Source: an uncultured Acetatifactor sp. (GTDB taxonomy: Bacteria > Bacillota > Clostridia > Lachnospirales > Lachnospiraceae). Taken from it: 64,000 nt of DNA. This document shows, in pieces, positions 42,218 through 50,685 of this stretch. Position numbers and translations under genes: made by a program. The stretch is taken from the NCBI GenBank assembly GCA_910584435.1, contig CAJUAP010000004.1, positions 39,866-103,865 of the forward strand. Direction: 5' to 3'. Numbering within the stretch: position 1 is the stretch's first letter; each line of letters opens with the position of its first letter. Under the pieces are notes generated by a model. That model worked only from the letters and a program-made list of their open reading frames with translations, was not told the origin of the DNA and did no database searches.

Positions 42218-42511
42218 TCAAATATACTTGATACAGCTGATGCAGCCGCTAATCTTCATATCCTCATTGGTATAATAATCAATGGAAAGCCTGGTACCCT
42301 CAAACGAAACCTGACAGGTCTTGCCCTGAAGCAGTATCAGACTCTCCGTATATTCCAGAATCCCCCGGTAATTCTCAATCCATGCCTCACGATTGCCCGT
42401 GAGAGTCACTTTCAATGCTCCCATACAGATGTCTTTGGGAAATTTCAGGGATTCCAATAAGGATTCCTTTTTTGATTCTATTTTTTGGCTGCGGTCATTA
42501 TTTTTCTTCAT
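42218..42511 (-). CDS. yqfC: Sporulation protein YqfC
   Basis: A 97-residue YqfC-family protein: a charged N-terminal tail, LKFPKDICMGALKVTLTGN and a beta-rich end (RLSIDYYTNEDMKISGCISCIKYI in short strands). It always pairs with yqfD and phoH in spore-formers, as here. The ribosome site is weak (GGGATAA some distance upstream). The gap before it (42512-42635) shows no clear terminator or promoter. Confidence 0.85.
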   Translation of the reverse strand: MKKNNDRSQKIESKKESLLESLKFPKDICMGALKVTLTGNREAWIENYRGILEYTESLILLQGKTCQVSFEGTRLSIDYYTNEDMKISGCISCIKYI

Positions 42512-42635
42512 GTTCCAATTATATTATCCCATGCCGGAAACTATTCGCCATGATAATTATAAATTTCTTTTTCTGAAACTCTTATGCTTTACAGTCCCCC
42601 ATGCACCTGGCTGTCCGGCCATACACGATATACAT

Positions 42636-43940
42636 TTACCCTACCACGTCCTTGATAAGCTGCGTTCCGGCCGGTGCGGTCGGGCTGATGGTACATGCCG
42701 CCAGATAACGCTCTCCGGCCTCTTTTGCCCGTTTTTCATCATTGGCATGGATGTAAGCAAGCGGTTCTCCTGCCCTGACATAATCTCCGGCCTTCCTGCA
42801 CAGCACTATCCCCACTGACAAGTCAATCACGCTGTCTTTCGTCTCCCTGCCGCCGCCTAACATTAAGGAACACATTCCCACCTCGTCACAGACGATATGG
42901 CTGACATAACCGCTCCTGGGCGCTTCCACCGGGTACACGAATGCGGCCTTCGGCAGTAATTCCGGCTGATACACCACGCTGCTGTCCCCGCCCTGTGCTG
43001 CCACAAATTCCGCCAGTTTCCTTAACGCACTTCCGTCCGCAATCACACCCTTCAGCTTTTCTTCCGCCTCTCTGCAGTCCGCTGCTTTCCCGCCGGCTAT
43101 GAGCATCTGACTGCCCAATGCCAGACACAGTTCCAGGAAATCCGCAGGTCCCCTGCCCTGCAGTGTGTCAATGGCCTCCCTTACCTCCAGCGCATTCCCC
43201 ACGGCATATCCCAGAGGCTGGTCCATATCCGAGATGACTGCAATGGTTTTACGCCCTGCGTTCCTGCCAATCTTCACCATTTCCTCCGCCAATGCCCTTG
43301 CATCCTGTTCCTGCTTCATAAAAGCCCCGCTGCCGGTCTTCACGTCCAATACAATGGCATCTGCCCCGGCAGCCAGCTTCTTACTCATAATGGAACTGGC
43401 AATCAGAGATAAATTGTCCACCGTAGCCGTCACATCCCGAAGGGCGTAAAGCTTCTTGTCGGCAGGCGCCAGATCTGCAGTCTGCCCCATAATGGCAATG
43501 CCGACACGGTTTACATTTTCAATAAATTGTTCCGTTGTAAGTGCAGTGGTAAAGCCCGGAAAGCTTTCCAGCTTGTCAATGGTGCCTCCCGTATGTCCCA
43601 GCCCCCGTCCGCTCATCTTCGCCACCGGTATACCGCAGGCCGCAGCCATGGGAGTCAGTGCAAGCGAGGTTTTGTCCCCCACGCCGCCCGTACTGTGCTT
43701 ATCCACTTTGACTCCATGAATCGCTGACAGGTTCAATCTCTCTCCGCTGTCCGCCATGGCCATAGTAAGGGCCAAAGTCTCCTGCTCCGTCATTTTCCTG
43801 AAATAAATTGCCATCATCAGAGCGGACGCCTGATAATCAGGAATCTCTCCTCTGGTATAACCCTCTACGAAAAATTGGATTTCTTCCCGGGAAAGCTCCT
43901 GTCCGTTTCTCTTTTTCATGATAATATCATACATTCTCAT
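42636..43940 (-). CDS. pdp: Pyrimidine-nucleoside phosphorylase
   Basis: A 434-residue protein of the thymidine/pyrimidine phosphorylase family, splitting pyrimidine (deoxy)nucleosides with phosphate. It has VDKHSTGGVGDKTSLALTPMAAACG in conserved pieces (phosphate-binding KHSTGGVGDK), KMSGRGLGHTGGT, DVKTGSGAFMK and ALGSQML. It is full length, with the C-terminal domain (YVRAGEPLAYIHAND). The ATG has AGGAGG nine bases upstream. Its upstream region is the 15-bp minisatellite; the GH18 gene is upstream in the same direction. Confidence 0.93.
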   Translation of the reverse strand: MRMYDIIMKKRNGQELSREEIQFFVEGYTRGEIPDYQASALMMAIYFRKMTEQETLALTMAMADSGERLNLSAIHGVKVDKHSTGGVGDKTSLALTPMAAACGIPVAKMSGRGLGHTGGTIDKLESFPGFTTALTTEQFIENVNRVGIAIMGQTADLAPADKKLYALRDVTATVDNLSLIASSIMSKKLAAGADAIVLDVKTGSGAFMKQEQDARALAEEMVKIGRNAGRKTIAVISDMDQPLGYAVGNALEVREAIDTLQGRGPADFLELCLALGSQMLIAGGKAADCREAEEKLKGVIADGSALRKLAEFVAAQGGDSSVVYQPELLPKAAFVYPVEAPRSGYVSHIVCDEVGMCSLMLGGGRETKDSVIDLSVGIVLCRKAGDYVRAGEPLAYIHANDEKRAKEAGERYLAACTISPTAPAGTQLIKDVVG

Positions 43941-43962
43941 TCTGGGCCGCCTCCTGTGCAGT

Positions 43963-44258
43963 TTGATTCAGACTTTTTTGATTCTGACTTTTTTGATTCT
44001 GTTTTTTCGTATTCATGCCTTTCTTATTCGGACTTTTCTTATTCTGGCTTTTTTATTCGGACTTTTCTTATTCAATTTTTTTCTATCCAAATTTTTTCTA
44101 TTCTGATTTTCTCTGTTCAGATTTTCTCTGTTCAGATTTTTTCTGTTCAGATTTTCTCTATTCAAATTTTTTCTGTTCAGATTTTTTCTATTGAGATTTT
44201 TTCTATTGAGATTTTTTCTATTGAGATTTTTTCTGCTCAGACTTTTCCTGTTCAAACC
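43963..44258. repeat. About 19 copies of a T-rich 15-bp tandem repeat between GH18 and the phosphorylase gene
   Basis: The unit is close to TTTTCTGTTCAGATT on the plus strand. Successive copies differ by a few bases, with runs ending in GTTCAG, ATTCAA, ATTGAG and ATTCGG. On the minus strand the units would read Asn-Leu-Asn-Arg-Lys. There is no ATG with a ribosome site for that frame, so it is probably non-coding. The gap 43941-44274 is otherwise without a gene. Confidence 0.85.
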
Positions 44259-44274
44259 TTTTTTTATAGGATTC

Positions 44275-45411
44275 TCATTTTAAAATATAAAATTGATTTT
44301 GCAGCAATACCCAATTGGCCCGGAACCACTTCATGATCTGCCAATACCCACAGCCTCTCAATCCATACTCTTTTATCAGGTTGAATTTTGCCTGCAGGCT
44401 TCTCACATCCTCAAACCATACCTCATGTTCAATCCCCTCACTGGTATATTGAAAATAGGGGCTTTCCGCCAGACTGTCAAACATAATCTCCGCTCCCTGT
44501 TCCACTGCAATACGTACCGCCTGTACATTTCCTATGGCAGCAGCTTTGGTAACGCCCCTTTCATATGGAAGCGGCCAGTTATATCCATAATTGGGAATTC
44601 CCAGGTCAATCTTCTCTGCTGGAATCTCTGTCAGCGCATATTCCACCACTTTGCGCACCTGATGAATCGGTGCTACCGCCATGGGCGGACCGTAGGTATA
44701 ACCCCATTCATACGTCATCAGCAGCACATGATCCGCTGCCTCTCCAAGCGCTCTGTAATCTTTCCCCTGATACAACAGCCCTGCCTGGTCAGCACTGGTT
44801 TTCGGAGCAAGCGCCACAGAAGTATGGTACCCATTTTCACGCATGGCTTCTGCCACCTGGCGCACAAAAGCAGAAAATGCATCCCTGTCCTCCGCAAGGA
44901 TATATTCAAAGTCAATATCAACTCCCTGATATCCTTTCTCAGCCATGACTTCAAGCAGATCCTGTATTAATCTCTCCCTGTATTCCCCGTTATTCACCAC
45001 CGAATGAATCAATTGATTATTAAAATTTCCATCCAGGCCAAAAGGTGTCAATGTCAGTATAGGCAAAGTTCCAAAGCGTTCAGCTTCCCGTATCATCCAT
45101 ACATCATCGCCCTGGGCAGGCGGCAGAAGATTTCCCTCTTTTGTAAATCCATAGGAAAAAATCGGCAGTTCCGATAAATACGGCAGCGTCTGCTCCAATA
45201 TCCATGGACTGATAAACGGATACGCGTAACCGCTCACAGATATGGCCCTGTCAGCATTTCTTTCATATTCATTGATCAGAAGCGCCTGCCCCACTGCAAG
45301 TTCATAGGGATACTCCAATTGATTATCGTAAATAATCTGGTCCACATCCACCCCAAAAGCCGCCGCAATATTGTCCACATTATCTCCCGGTTTCACTACA
45401 TAAATTTCCAT
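44275..45411 (-). CDS. LysM and glycoside hydrolase family 18 protein (spore cortex-lytic type)
   Basis: A 378-residue protein: one LysM domain (IYVVKPGDNVDNIAAAFGVDVDQI, split at the turn) and a GH18 barrel with the catalytic D-x-x-D-x-D-x-E motif in GYQGVDIDFEYI, plus APKTSADQAGLLYQ and HVLLMTYEWGYTYGPP. The architecture is that of SleL/YaaH N-acetylglucosaminidases, which cut cortex fragments in germinating spores. There is no clear signal peptide, as in SleL, so it may be packed from the mother cell. The start is ATG at 45411 with AGGGAG upstream. It ends in the minisatellite region. Confidence 0.88.
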   Translation of the reverse strand: MEIYVVKPGDNVDNIAAAFGVDVDQIIYDNQLEYPYELAVGQALLINEYERNADRAISVSGYAYPFISPWILEQTLPYLSELPIFSYGFTKEGNLLPPAQGDDVWMIREAERFGTLPILTLTPFGLDGNFNNQLIHSVVNNGEYRERLIQDLLEVMAEKGYQGVDIDFEYILAEDRDAFSAFVRQVAEAMRENGYHTSVALAPKTSADQAGLLYQGKDYRALGEAADHVLLMTYEWGYTYGPPMAVAPIHQVRKVVEYALTEIPAEKIDLGIPNYGYNWPLPYERGVTKAAAIGNVQAVRIAVEQGAEIMFDSLAESPYFQYTSEGIEHEVWFEDVRSLQAKFNLIKEYGLRGCGYWQIMKWFRANWVLLQNQFYILK

Positions 45412-45538
45412 AAGCAATCTCCCTGCTACGCTTACCATACTCTATGCAGTGATAATTACCACCGTTCACATTCCCGTAACCAATCCATAAACCTGTGCAG
45501 CTGCCAGAGCGGATGCTGCACTTAGAAATTCTTCATCT

Positions 45539-46177
45539 TCACACCACACCTGCTTTCTTACAGATTCCCTCAAGGCAGCAGACTTCACAATGAGGTTTTG
45601 TACGGGCAGTGCATACCGCCCTCCCATGATCCACAAGCCGATGGCAGAAATCATTTCCCTCTTCCGGCGGAATAATCTTCCACAATTCCTTTTCCACTTT
45701 TCCCGGCTCCTTAATACCGTCTACCAGCCCCATCCTGTTCGTCAGGCGGATACAATGGGTATCGGTGACAATTGCCGGTTTTTCGAACACATCACCCATA
45801 ATCAGGTTAGCGCTTTTCCTCCCCACCCCGGGCAATGCCAGCAATTTGTCAAAATCATCCGGCACCTTCCCGCCGTAAACGTCCCGGAGCATTTTCATAC
45901 AGGCGCTGATATCCCTGGCCTTACTGTTTCCCAGACCGCAAGGGCGTACTATCTTCTCTATTTCTTCCACAGGTGCTTCTGCCAAAGCATTGACATCCGG
46001 ATATTTTTCATATAATTTCTCCACAACCACATTCACTCTTGCATCCGTACACTGTGCCGCCAGACGTACACTTACAAGAAGCTTCCACGCCTGGTCATAG
46101 GCAAGTGTACAATCCGTATGCGGATACTCCTTTTTCAGCAGCTCTATGATTGCCAAAGCTCTCTGTTTCTTTGTCAT
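45539..46177 (-). CDS. nth: Endonuclease III
   Basis: A 212-residue Nth, a bifunctional DNA glycosylase/AP lyase for oxidised pyrimidines. The helix-hairpin-helix motif with the catalytic lysine is LPGVGRKSANL, the catalytic aspartate is in VTDTHCIRL, and an iron-sulfur cluster is likely at the C-terminus: C-x7-C-x2-C-x5-C in CTARTKPHCEVCCLEGIC. The first spacing is one residue longer than the common C-x6-C. The start is ATG at 46177 with GGAGGG four bases upstream; a start five codons earlier has none. It has its own promoter upstream. Confidence 0.92.
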   Translation of the reverse strand: MTKKQRALAIIELLKKEYPHTDCTLAYDQAWKLLVSVRLAAQCTDARVNVVVEKLYEKYPDVNALAEAPVEEIEKIVRPCGLGNSKARDISACMKMLRDVYGGKVPDDFDKLLALPGVGRKSANLIMGDVFEKPAIVTDTHCIRLTNRMGLVDGIKEPGKVEKELWKIIPPEEGNDFCHRLVDHGRAVCTARTKPHCEVCCLEGICKKAGVV

Positions 46178-46234
46178 TTGTCCCTCCGTCATAACGCATG
46201 CATTTTACATTTATCTTACACGAAATTACTCTTA

Positions 46235-46270
46235 GGAATGCCGTTCTTCCATGGAATGCCTTTCTTCCAT
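46235..46270. repeat. Two tandem 18-bp units in the nth leader
   Basis: GGAATGCCGTTCTTCCAT (46235-46252) and GGAATGCCTTTCTTCCAT (46253-46270) are adjacent and differ at one position. Confidence 0.8.
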
Positions 46271-46299
46271 TTTTCAGTCTATTGCATTTTCACGTCATT

Positions 46300-46328
46300 A
46301 TTTTATCATGCGCCGCTTTATTTTTCAA
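46300..46328 (-). promoter_or_regulatory. Sigma-A-type promoter of nth
   Basis: On the minus strand TTGAAA (46323-46328), 17 bases, TAAAAT (46300-46305). The leader of about 115 bases contains the 18-bp tandem repeat. Confidence 0.7.
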
Positions 46329-46357
46329 TTCACATTTCTCCCTTGGTTCATTTTCTG

Positions 46358-46367
46358 TAACAGTTCA
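46358..46367. repeat. Half-copy of the dispersed TAACAGTTCA palindrome
   Basis: TAACAGTTCA, followed after a longer gap by ATGAAC (46395 on). It lies between the divergent nth and trpB promoters. The 383-base gap 46178-46560 also holds the two promoters and the 18-bp tandem. Confidence 0.45.
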
Positions 46368-46444
46368 TGGTGAAAACACCCCGCGAGCCGATCAATGAAC
46401 GGAAACGAATATACTTTCCAGTCAGAATCATTTTATAAAATAGA

Positions 46445-46473
46445 TTGCAGAATTTCATATTCTATGTTAGGAT
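46445..46473 (+). promoter_or_regulatory. Promoter of trpB
   Basis: TTGCAG (46445-46450), 17-base spacer, TAGGAT (46468-46473). About 80 bases of leader follow. Confidence 0.6.
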
Positions 46474-46560
46474 ATCGCTAGAACGCATTGGGGAAGAAAT
46501 TTCCGAAAAACGAAGATGCGGCAAACGGCACATGGCCAATAATATATGGAGGACAAAACT

Positions 46561-47949
46561 TTGAGTGAGCAAACTAAAATCCCTTATAAGATCTACCTCG
46601 ACGAATCGGAAATTCCAACCGCCTGGTATAATCTTCGGGCTGATATGAAGAATAAGCCCTCACCGCTTCTGAACCCAGGTACTTTAAAACCTATGACCGC
46701 GGAAGAATTAAAAGGAGTATTCTGTGACGAACTGGTATCCCAGGAATTGGATGATACCAATGCTTACATCCCCATCCCACAGGAAATCCAGGATTTCTAC
46801 AAAATGTACCGCCCCTCTCCCCTGGTAAGAGCTTATTGTCTGGAAGAAAAGCTGCAGACTCCTGCCAAAATCTATTACAAATTTGAAGGCAATAATACCA
46901 GCGGAAGCCATAAATTGAACTCCGCCATTGCCCAGGCTTATTATGCCAAAAAGCAGGGCTTAAAAGGCGTCACCACCGAGACCGGCGCCGGACAATGGGG
47001 AACGGCTCTTTCCATGGCATGCGCTTATTTTGATTTAGACTGTCTGGTATACATGGTGAAAGTATCCTATGAGCAGAAGCCTTTCCGCCGGGAAGTGATG
47101 AGAACCTATGGTGCAACCGTTACGCCTTCTCCCAGCACCACCACCGAAGTCGGCCGCAAAATTCTCGCAGAGCATCCCGGCACCACCGGAAGCCTTGGCT
47201 GTGCCATATCCGAAGCAGTGGAAGCAGAAACCACCCGTGAAGGGTATCGGTATGTTCTGGGCAGTGTCCTGAATCAGGTATTACTGCATCAGACCGTTAT
47301 CGGCTTAGAGACCAAAGCTGCCCTTGATAAATACAATATCACTCCGGACATTATTATTGGCTGTGCCGGCGGCGGTTCTAATTTAGGCGGACTGATATCT
47401 CCCTTCGCAGGTGAAATTCTGCGGGGCGAGAAAAATTACAGAATCATTGCGGTAGAACCTGCCTCCTGCCCAAGCTTTACAAGAGGTGTTTTTGCATATG
47501 ATTTCTGTGATACCGGAAAGGTCTGCCCTCTGGCCAAAATGTATACCCTGGGAAGCGGTTTTATTCCTTCCGCCAACCATGCCGGCGGACTGCGCTATCA
47601 TGGCATGAGTCCTGTACTATCCCAGCTCTATCATGACGGATTGATAGAGGCCACCAGTGTGGAACAGACAGCGGTATTCAATGCTGCAACCCAATTTGCG
47701 AAAGTAGAAGGCATTCTTCCCGCACCGGAGAGCAGCCATGCCATCCGCGTTGCCATTGACGAAGCGCTGAAGTGCAAAGAAACCGGAGAAGAGAAAACCA
47801 TTGTATTCGGCCTCACGGGAACCGGATACTTTGATATGGTTGCTTATGAAAAATACAACAATGGCGAAATGACCGATTATGTTCCCACAGATGATGACTT
47901 GAAACCAGGGCTTGACGGCATACCAAGATTCCCCGGCAACGAATTTTAG
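46561..47949 (+). CDS. trpB: Tryptophan synthase beta chain, TrpB2 type
   Basis: A 462-residue TrpB of the longer TrpB2 group. It condenses indole with serine on PLP. The PLP lysine is in NTSGSHKLNSAIAQ, the phosphate-cup GCAGGGSNLGGL is present, and ETGAGQWGTALS matches the family. The start is the TTG at 46561: GGAGG lies eight bases before it. An ATG five codons upstream would place that site inside the protein and has none of its own. No other trp genes are visible, which fits TrpB2 enzymes acting as stand-alone indole salvage enzymes. It has its own promoter and terminator. Confidence 0.9.
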   Translation: MSEQTKIPYKIYLDESEIPTAWYNLRADMKNKPSPLLNPGTLKPMTAEELKGVFCDELVSQELDDTNAYIPIPQEIQDFYKMYRPSPLVRAYCLEEKLQTPAKIYYKFEGNNTSGSHKLNSAIAQAYYAKKQGLKGVTTETGAGQWGTALSMACAYFDLDCLVYMVKVSYEQKPFRREVMRTYGATVTPSPSTTTEVGRKILAEHPGTTGSLGCAISEAVEAETTREGYRYVLGSVLNQVLLHQTVIGLETKAALDKYNITPDIIIGCAGGGSNLGGLISPFAGEILRGEKNYRIIAVEPASCPSFTRGVFAYDFCDTGKVCPLAKMYTLGSGFIPSANHAGGLRYHGMSPVLSQLYHDGLIEATSVEQTAVFNAATQFAKVEGILPAPESSHAIRVAIDEALKCKETGEEKTIVFGLTGTGYFDMVAYEKYNNGEMTDYVPTDDDLKPGLDGIPRFPGNEF

Positions 47950-47963
47950 ACATCTTACCACTT

Positions 47964-48008
47964 CATAATCCTCATGGGACGGCATAATTTGCTTCCCATG
48001 GGATTATG
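47964..48008 (+). terminator. Hairpin after trpB
   Basis: CATAATCCTCATGGG (47964-47978) pairs with CCCATGGGATTATG (47995-48008), with one bulged base and a 16-base loop. No strong T-run follows. A shorter related motif (CCCAATGGGATTAGG) recurs near 48154. Confidence 0.5.
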
Positions 48009-48201
48009 ACAATAGAATGGATTTTCCACAGGGAAAAATTTGCACAACCAAAGATATTATTCCGGTAAACATTTTGGACGCCTTAAAATTAAATTTTGCG
48101 GATCTGTTTTCATAAATTCTTAATCCTTCATGGAAACAAATAGAAATGCTTCCCAATGGGATTAGGACTTCCGGCCTCCTATGAAAGGATTACACCTTGG
48201 A

Positions 48202-48927
48202 TTAATTTTTCAGTTCTGCAAAAGCCCTGGCTGCAATGCCAAAAGCTATCGCCAGATTCAGCGAATCAATCTCATGATTATGTGCAATGCAGACGCTTTT
48301 TCCGTAATTATGAAAGCAGCATGGAAGCCCGGTTCCTTCATTGCCGAAGATCAGCGAATACGGCTGTATGGGCTTTTCTCCAATTTCACGCAGCTCCATT
48401 TCCCCATCTAACATAAAGGAATAAATTTCATGTCCCGAAAATTGTGTCCGATACTCGTCGAAGGAATCAAAGTAGGAAAACCTGACATGAAAAAAAGCCC
48501 CCATACTTGCACGTATTGCCTTAGGGGCGTAAATATCCACTCCCGGCCTGATAATGGCATAATCTCTGAACCCAAATCCCAACCCTGTTCGCAGAATCGT
48601 ACCCAGATTACCGGAATCGCCAGGATTTACCAGAACAATATGAGGTTCTTCACGTGACAAATCAGTAAGATACTTTTCAAATACGCCTATTACATATGTA
48701 TTCTCTTTCATGGACAATCGGCTGAAAATCTTACCATTGACCTCACAGGGCAGCGCCGCCCTCTCACAAATATCAAAGATCGTCCTGTTTTTATCCTGCA
48801 CAATATAATCGGGATGAACATATATTGTCCTCACAGATTCTCTTTTATATTTTATCAATTCAATTGTAAGTGCCATTCCCAGTGTATAGGAATATCCGGC
48901 ATTATGCTTATAACGTTTGATTTCCAT
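48202..48927 (-). CDS. TrmH/SpoU family RNA 2'-O-methyltransferase
   Basis: A 241-residue protein of the SPOUT class. The three SpoU motifs are LVNPGDSGNLGTILRTGLGFG (the first, with the Asn/Gly/Arg pattern), LIFGNEGTGLP and IDSLNLAIAFGI, which form the knotted SAM-binding site. An about 90-residue N-terminal part precedes it, as in TrmH and RlmB enzymes that methylate rRNA or tRNA ribose. Target unknown. The ATG at 48927 has AAAGGAGG seven bases upstream. It converges with trpB. Confidence 0.88.
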   Translation of the reverse strand: MEIKRYKHNAGYSYTLGMALTIELIKYKRESVRTIYVHPDYIVQDKNRTIFDICERAALPCEVNGKIFSRLSMKENTYVIGVFEKYLTDLSREEPHIVLVNPGDSGNLGTILRTGLGFGFRDYAIIRPGVDIYAPKAIRASMGAFFHVRFSYFDSFDEYRTQFSGHEIYSFMLDGEMELREIGEKPIQPYSLIFGNEGTGLPCCFHNYGKSVCIAHNHEIDSLNLAIAFGIAARAFAELKN

Positions 48928-49270
48928 CAGATTTCCTCCTTTGGGCCGGTTATCTTCCTGCCTCCGCGTTTTGCACATTCTCCATGTGAGAGTCCGGCAT
49001 GTCGCCGAACTATAGCACTACTATCCTAAAACATAATTTCTGCTGCCGGCTCTTTTACTCCTATGGGATTTAATATGGTTAAATAATCTTATTTCCCTGT
49101 TTCCTGTCCACAGTATTATAAAGTATTTTACTATTTTATCAATCATTTTTAATCTTGTCGCGTATGCAATACTCTTATTCCTTTTCATATTGCTGAATTC
49201 TGTCATTACAGAGATACTCATACCAAAATTTACCCCTAAAGATGCATAAAGCACAAAAAGCCGCTGAAAA
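48928..49270. other. Gap with no supported gene
   Basis: The stretch between the TrmH-type gene and the tRNA terminator shows no convincing coding sequence. A long minus-strand open frame crosses into the tRNA and is rejected. The upstream part near 48950-49010 is fairly GC-rich; the rest is AT-rich. Confidence 0.4.
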
Positions 49271-49316
49271 ACAAAAAATCGCTTCAAACCCTTGATCCTA
49301 CTGGTTCTCAGCGATT
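49271..49316 (-). terminator. Terminator of tRNA-Leu
   Basis: On the minus strand AATCGCT (49310-49316) pairs with AGCGATT (49277-49283) around a longer loop, followed by TTTTTTGTTTTT. Confidence 0.65.
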
Positions 49317-49323
49317 CTGATAA

Positions 49324-49406
49324 TGCCGGCAGCGGGACTTGAACCCGCACGTGGTTGCCCACAACAGATTTTGAGTCTGCCTCGTCTGCCATTCCGACAC
49401 GCCGGC
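49324..49406 (-). tRNA. tRNA-Leu (anticodon CAA)
   Basis: An 83-base class II tRNA. The acceptor stem GCCGGCG pairs with TGCCGGC (one G-T), discriminator A. The anticodon arm GCAGA-CTCAAAA-TCTGT gives anticodon CAA, reading UUG. A long variable arm (TGTGGGCAACCACG) and the T-arm GGGTTCAAGTCCC follow. CCA is not encoded. A promoter stands about 36 bases upstream. Confidence 0.95.
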
Positions 49407-49448
49407 ATCTTGTCACACTTCCTGACAACTTTCCTTCACAACAAATTT

Positions 49449-49477
49449 ATTCTACCACAAATTATGGAACTTGACAA
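49449..49477 (-). promoter_or_regulatory. Promoter of tRNA-Leu
   Basis: On the minus strand TTGTCA (49472-49477), 17 bases, TAGAAT (49449-49454). Confidence 0.75.
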
Positions 49478-49578
49478 GTATTTTTTACAATTTTTTATAA
49501 ACTTCAGAAGACACATGTTACTGTTCACTCCGTTCCCAGTAACTAATACACACAAAACGCAAGATCAGCGAAATCTTC

Positions 49579-50613
49579 TTATTCAAATCTCATGCCAATA
49601 TTAACATGATTGCCCGTCACAGTTACCTCTGCCATACTTCCCACAACCAAGGGCATCATGGGCGGTAAATGACCCAAATCCACATCCATAATCACAGGCA
49701 CATTTTTCCGGCCTGCAATATCTAATACGGCATGGTATACATCTAATTCCATCATGGGCGCTCCATTTAGCGGCCGGCCAAATAAAAAGCCTTTCACATA
49801 CGGAAACCAACCTGCTTCTTCCATCTGCCACATAGCACGCCGAATCGCAAATACGTTCAAATCACACGCCTCAAGAAACCAGATAATACCGTCTTCCTTA
49901 TAACGTTCCACAAATTCCCTTGTCCTGTCAAAGCGGGTTCCCAGCAGGTTTACCAGACAATCCATACATCCGCCCAACAGCCGGCCTTGAAAATGCAGAT
50001 TTGTCTTCACCTCATCTCTGCCCATAAAACTGCGGATCAACAGCGGTTCTGTCAAATGGTAGGGTGCAAGGGGATTCTCCGGGCTCTTCAGCGATTCCCT
50101 CTCCCACATTCCATAGCTCTCCACTGCTGTCTGTTCTCCGGTCAGTATGTGATAGGCATCCCAAAGAGACTTATGCCACGGTTCCATGCCGAAAGCAGGC
50201 GCATTGGGTCCATATATGGAAGCCGTATCCGCCAGCGTTGCGAGCAGATATGTCAGATTCGTATTATCAGAATATCCCATAAACCAGATAGGTTCCGCTT
50301 CTGCCAGCTTGTGAAAATCTATAAAAGGCAGAATCTCACACATCAACTCCCCGCCGCCGCAGGATATCAGGCAGTCTGCCTCTCCGGAAAGGAAATAATC
50401 CATCACCTCCCCGGCACATTTCTCCGGTATATTGCTGATGCCCACACCTTCATTCACAAAACAGTTCGGTCCATAAACCTGGCCATATCCCATTTTCTGC
50501 CAGATATCCCCGGCATTGGCCAAAGCCGAAAGATACGGCTCCGTGGAACATCCGAAAGATGGCGCTATATAACCAATCCTGCCGCCCTGAGGCAGAAATT
50601 TCGGATATCTCAT
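49579..50613 (-). CDS. S66 family LD-carboxypeptidase-like protein (LdcA/MccF type)
   Basis: A 344-residue serine peptidase of family S66. The nucleophile serine lies in WFMGYSDNTNLTYL, the catalytic Glu is in WFLEACDLN and the His in DVDLGHLPPMMPL. It begins RIGYIAPSFGCSTEPY, like MccF-type members. S66 enzymes remove the D-amino acid from murein tetrapeptides during recycling or cleave microcin C; which applies here is unknown. The start at 50613 has GGGAG nine bases upstream; three codons earlier an ATG would overlap that site. It follows lysA in the same direction. Confidence 0.88.
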   Translation of the reverse strand: MRYPKFLPQGGRIGYIAPSFGCSTEPYLSALANAGDIWQKMGYGQVYGPNCFVNEGVGISNIPEKCAGEVMDYFLSGEADCLISCGGGELMCEILPFIDFHKLAEAEPIWFMGYSDNTNLTYLLATLADTASIYGPNAPAFGMEPWHKSLWDAYHILTGEQTAVESYGMWERESLKSPENPLAPYHLTEPLLIRSFMGRDEVKTNLHFQGRLLGGCMDCLVNLLGTRFDRTREFVERYKEDGIIWFLEACDLNVFAIRRAMWQMEEAGWFPYVKGFLFGRPLNGAPMMELDVYHAVLDIAGRKNVPVIMDVDLGHLPPMMPLVVGSMAEVTVTGNHVNIGMRFE

Positions 50614-50685
50614 CAATTTCATCTCCCATTCTTCAACGTTTGACTGCGTACTATATTTGCAATTTTTTATTCCTTATTTTGCAGC

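Noticed and set aside
44013..44255. Minus-strand 80-codon Asn-Arg-Lys-Leu repeat frame
   Set aside because: It begins only with TTG without a spaced ribosome site and consists wholly of the 15-bp repeat; treated as non-coding.
43875..44336. Plus-strand 153-codon Phe/Ser/Ile repeat frame
   Set aside because: It is the translation of the minisatellite and the start of the phosphorylase gene in antisense; no ribosome site.
49021..49428. Minus-strand 135-codon frame
   Set aside because: It reads straight through the tRNA-Leu gene and its terminator.
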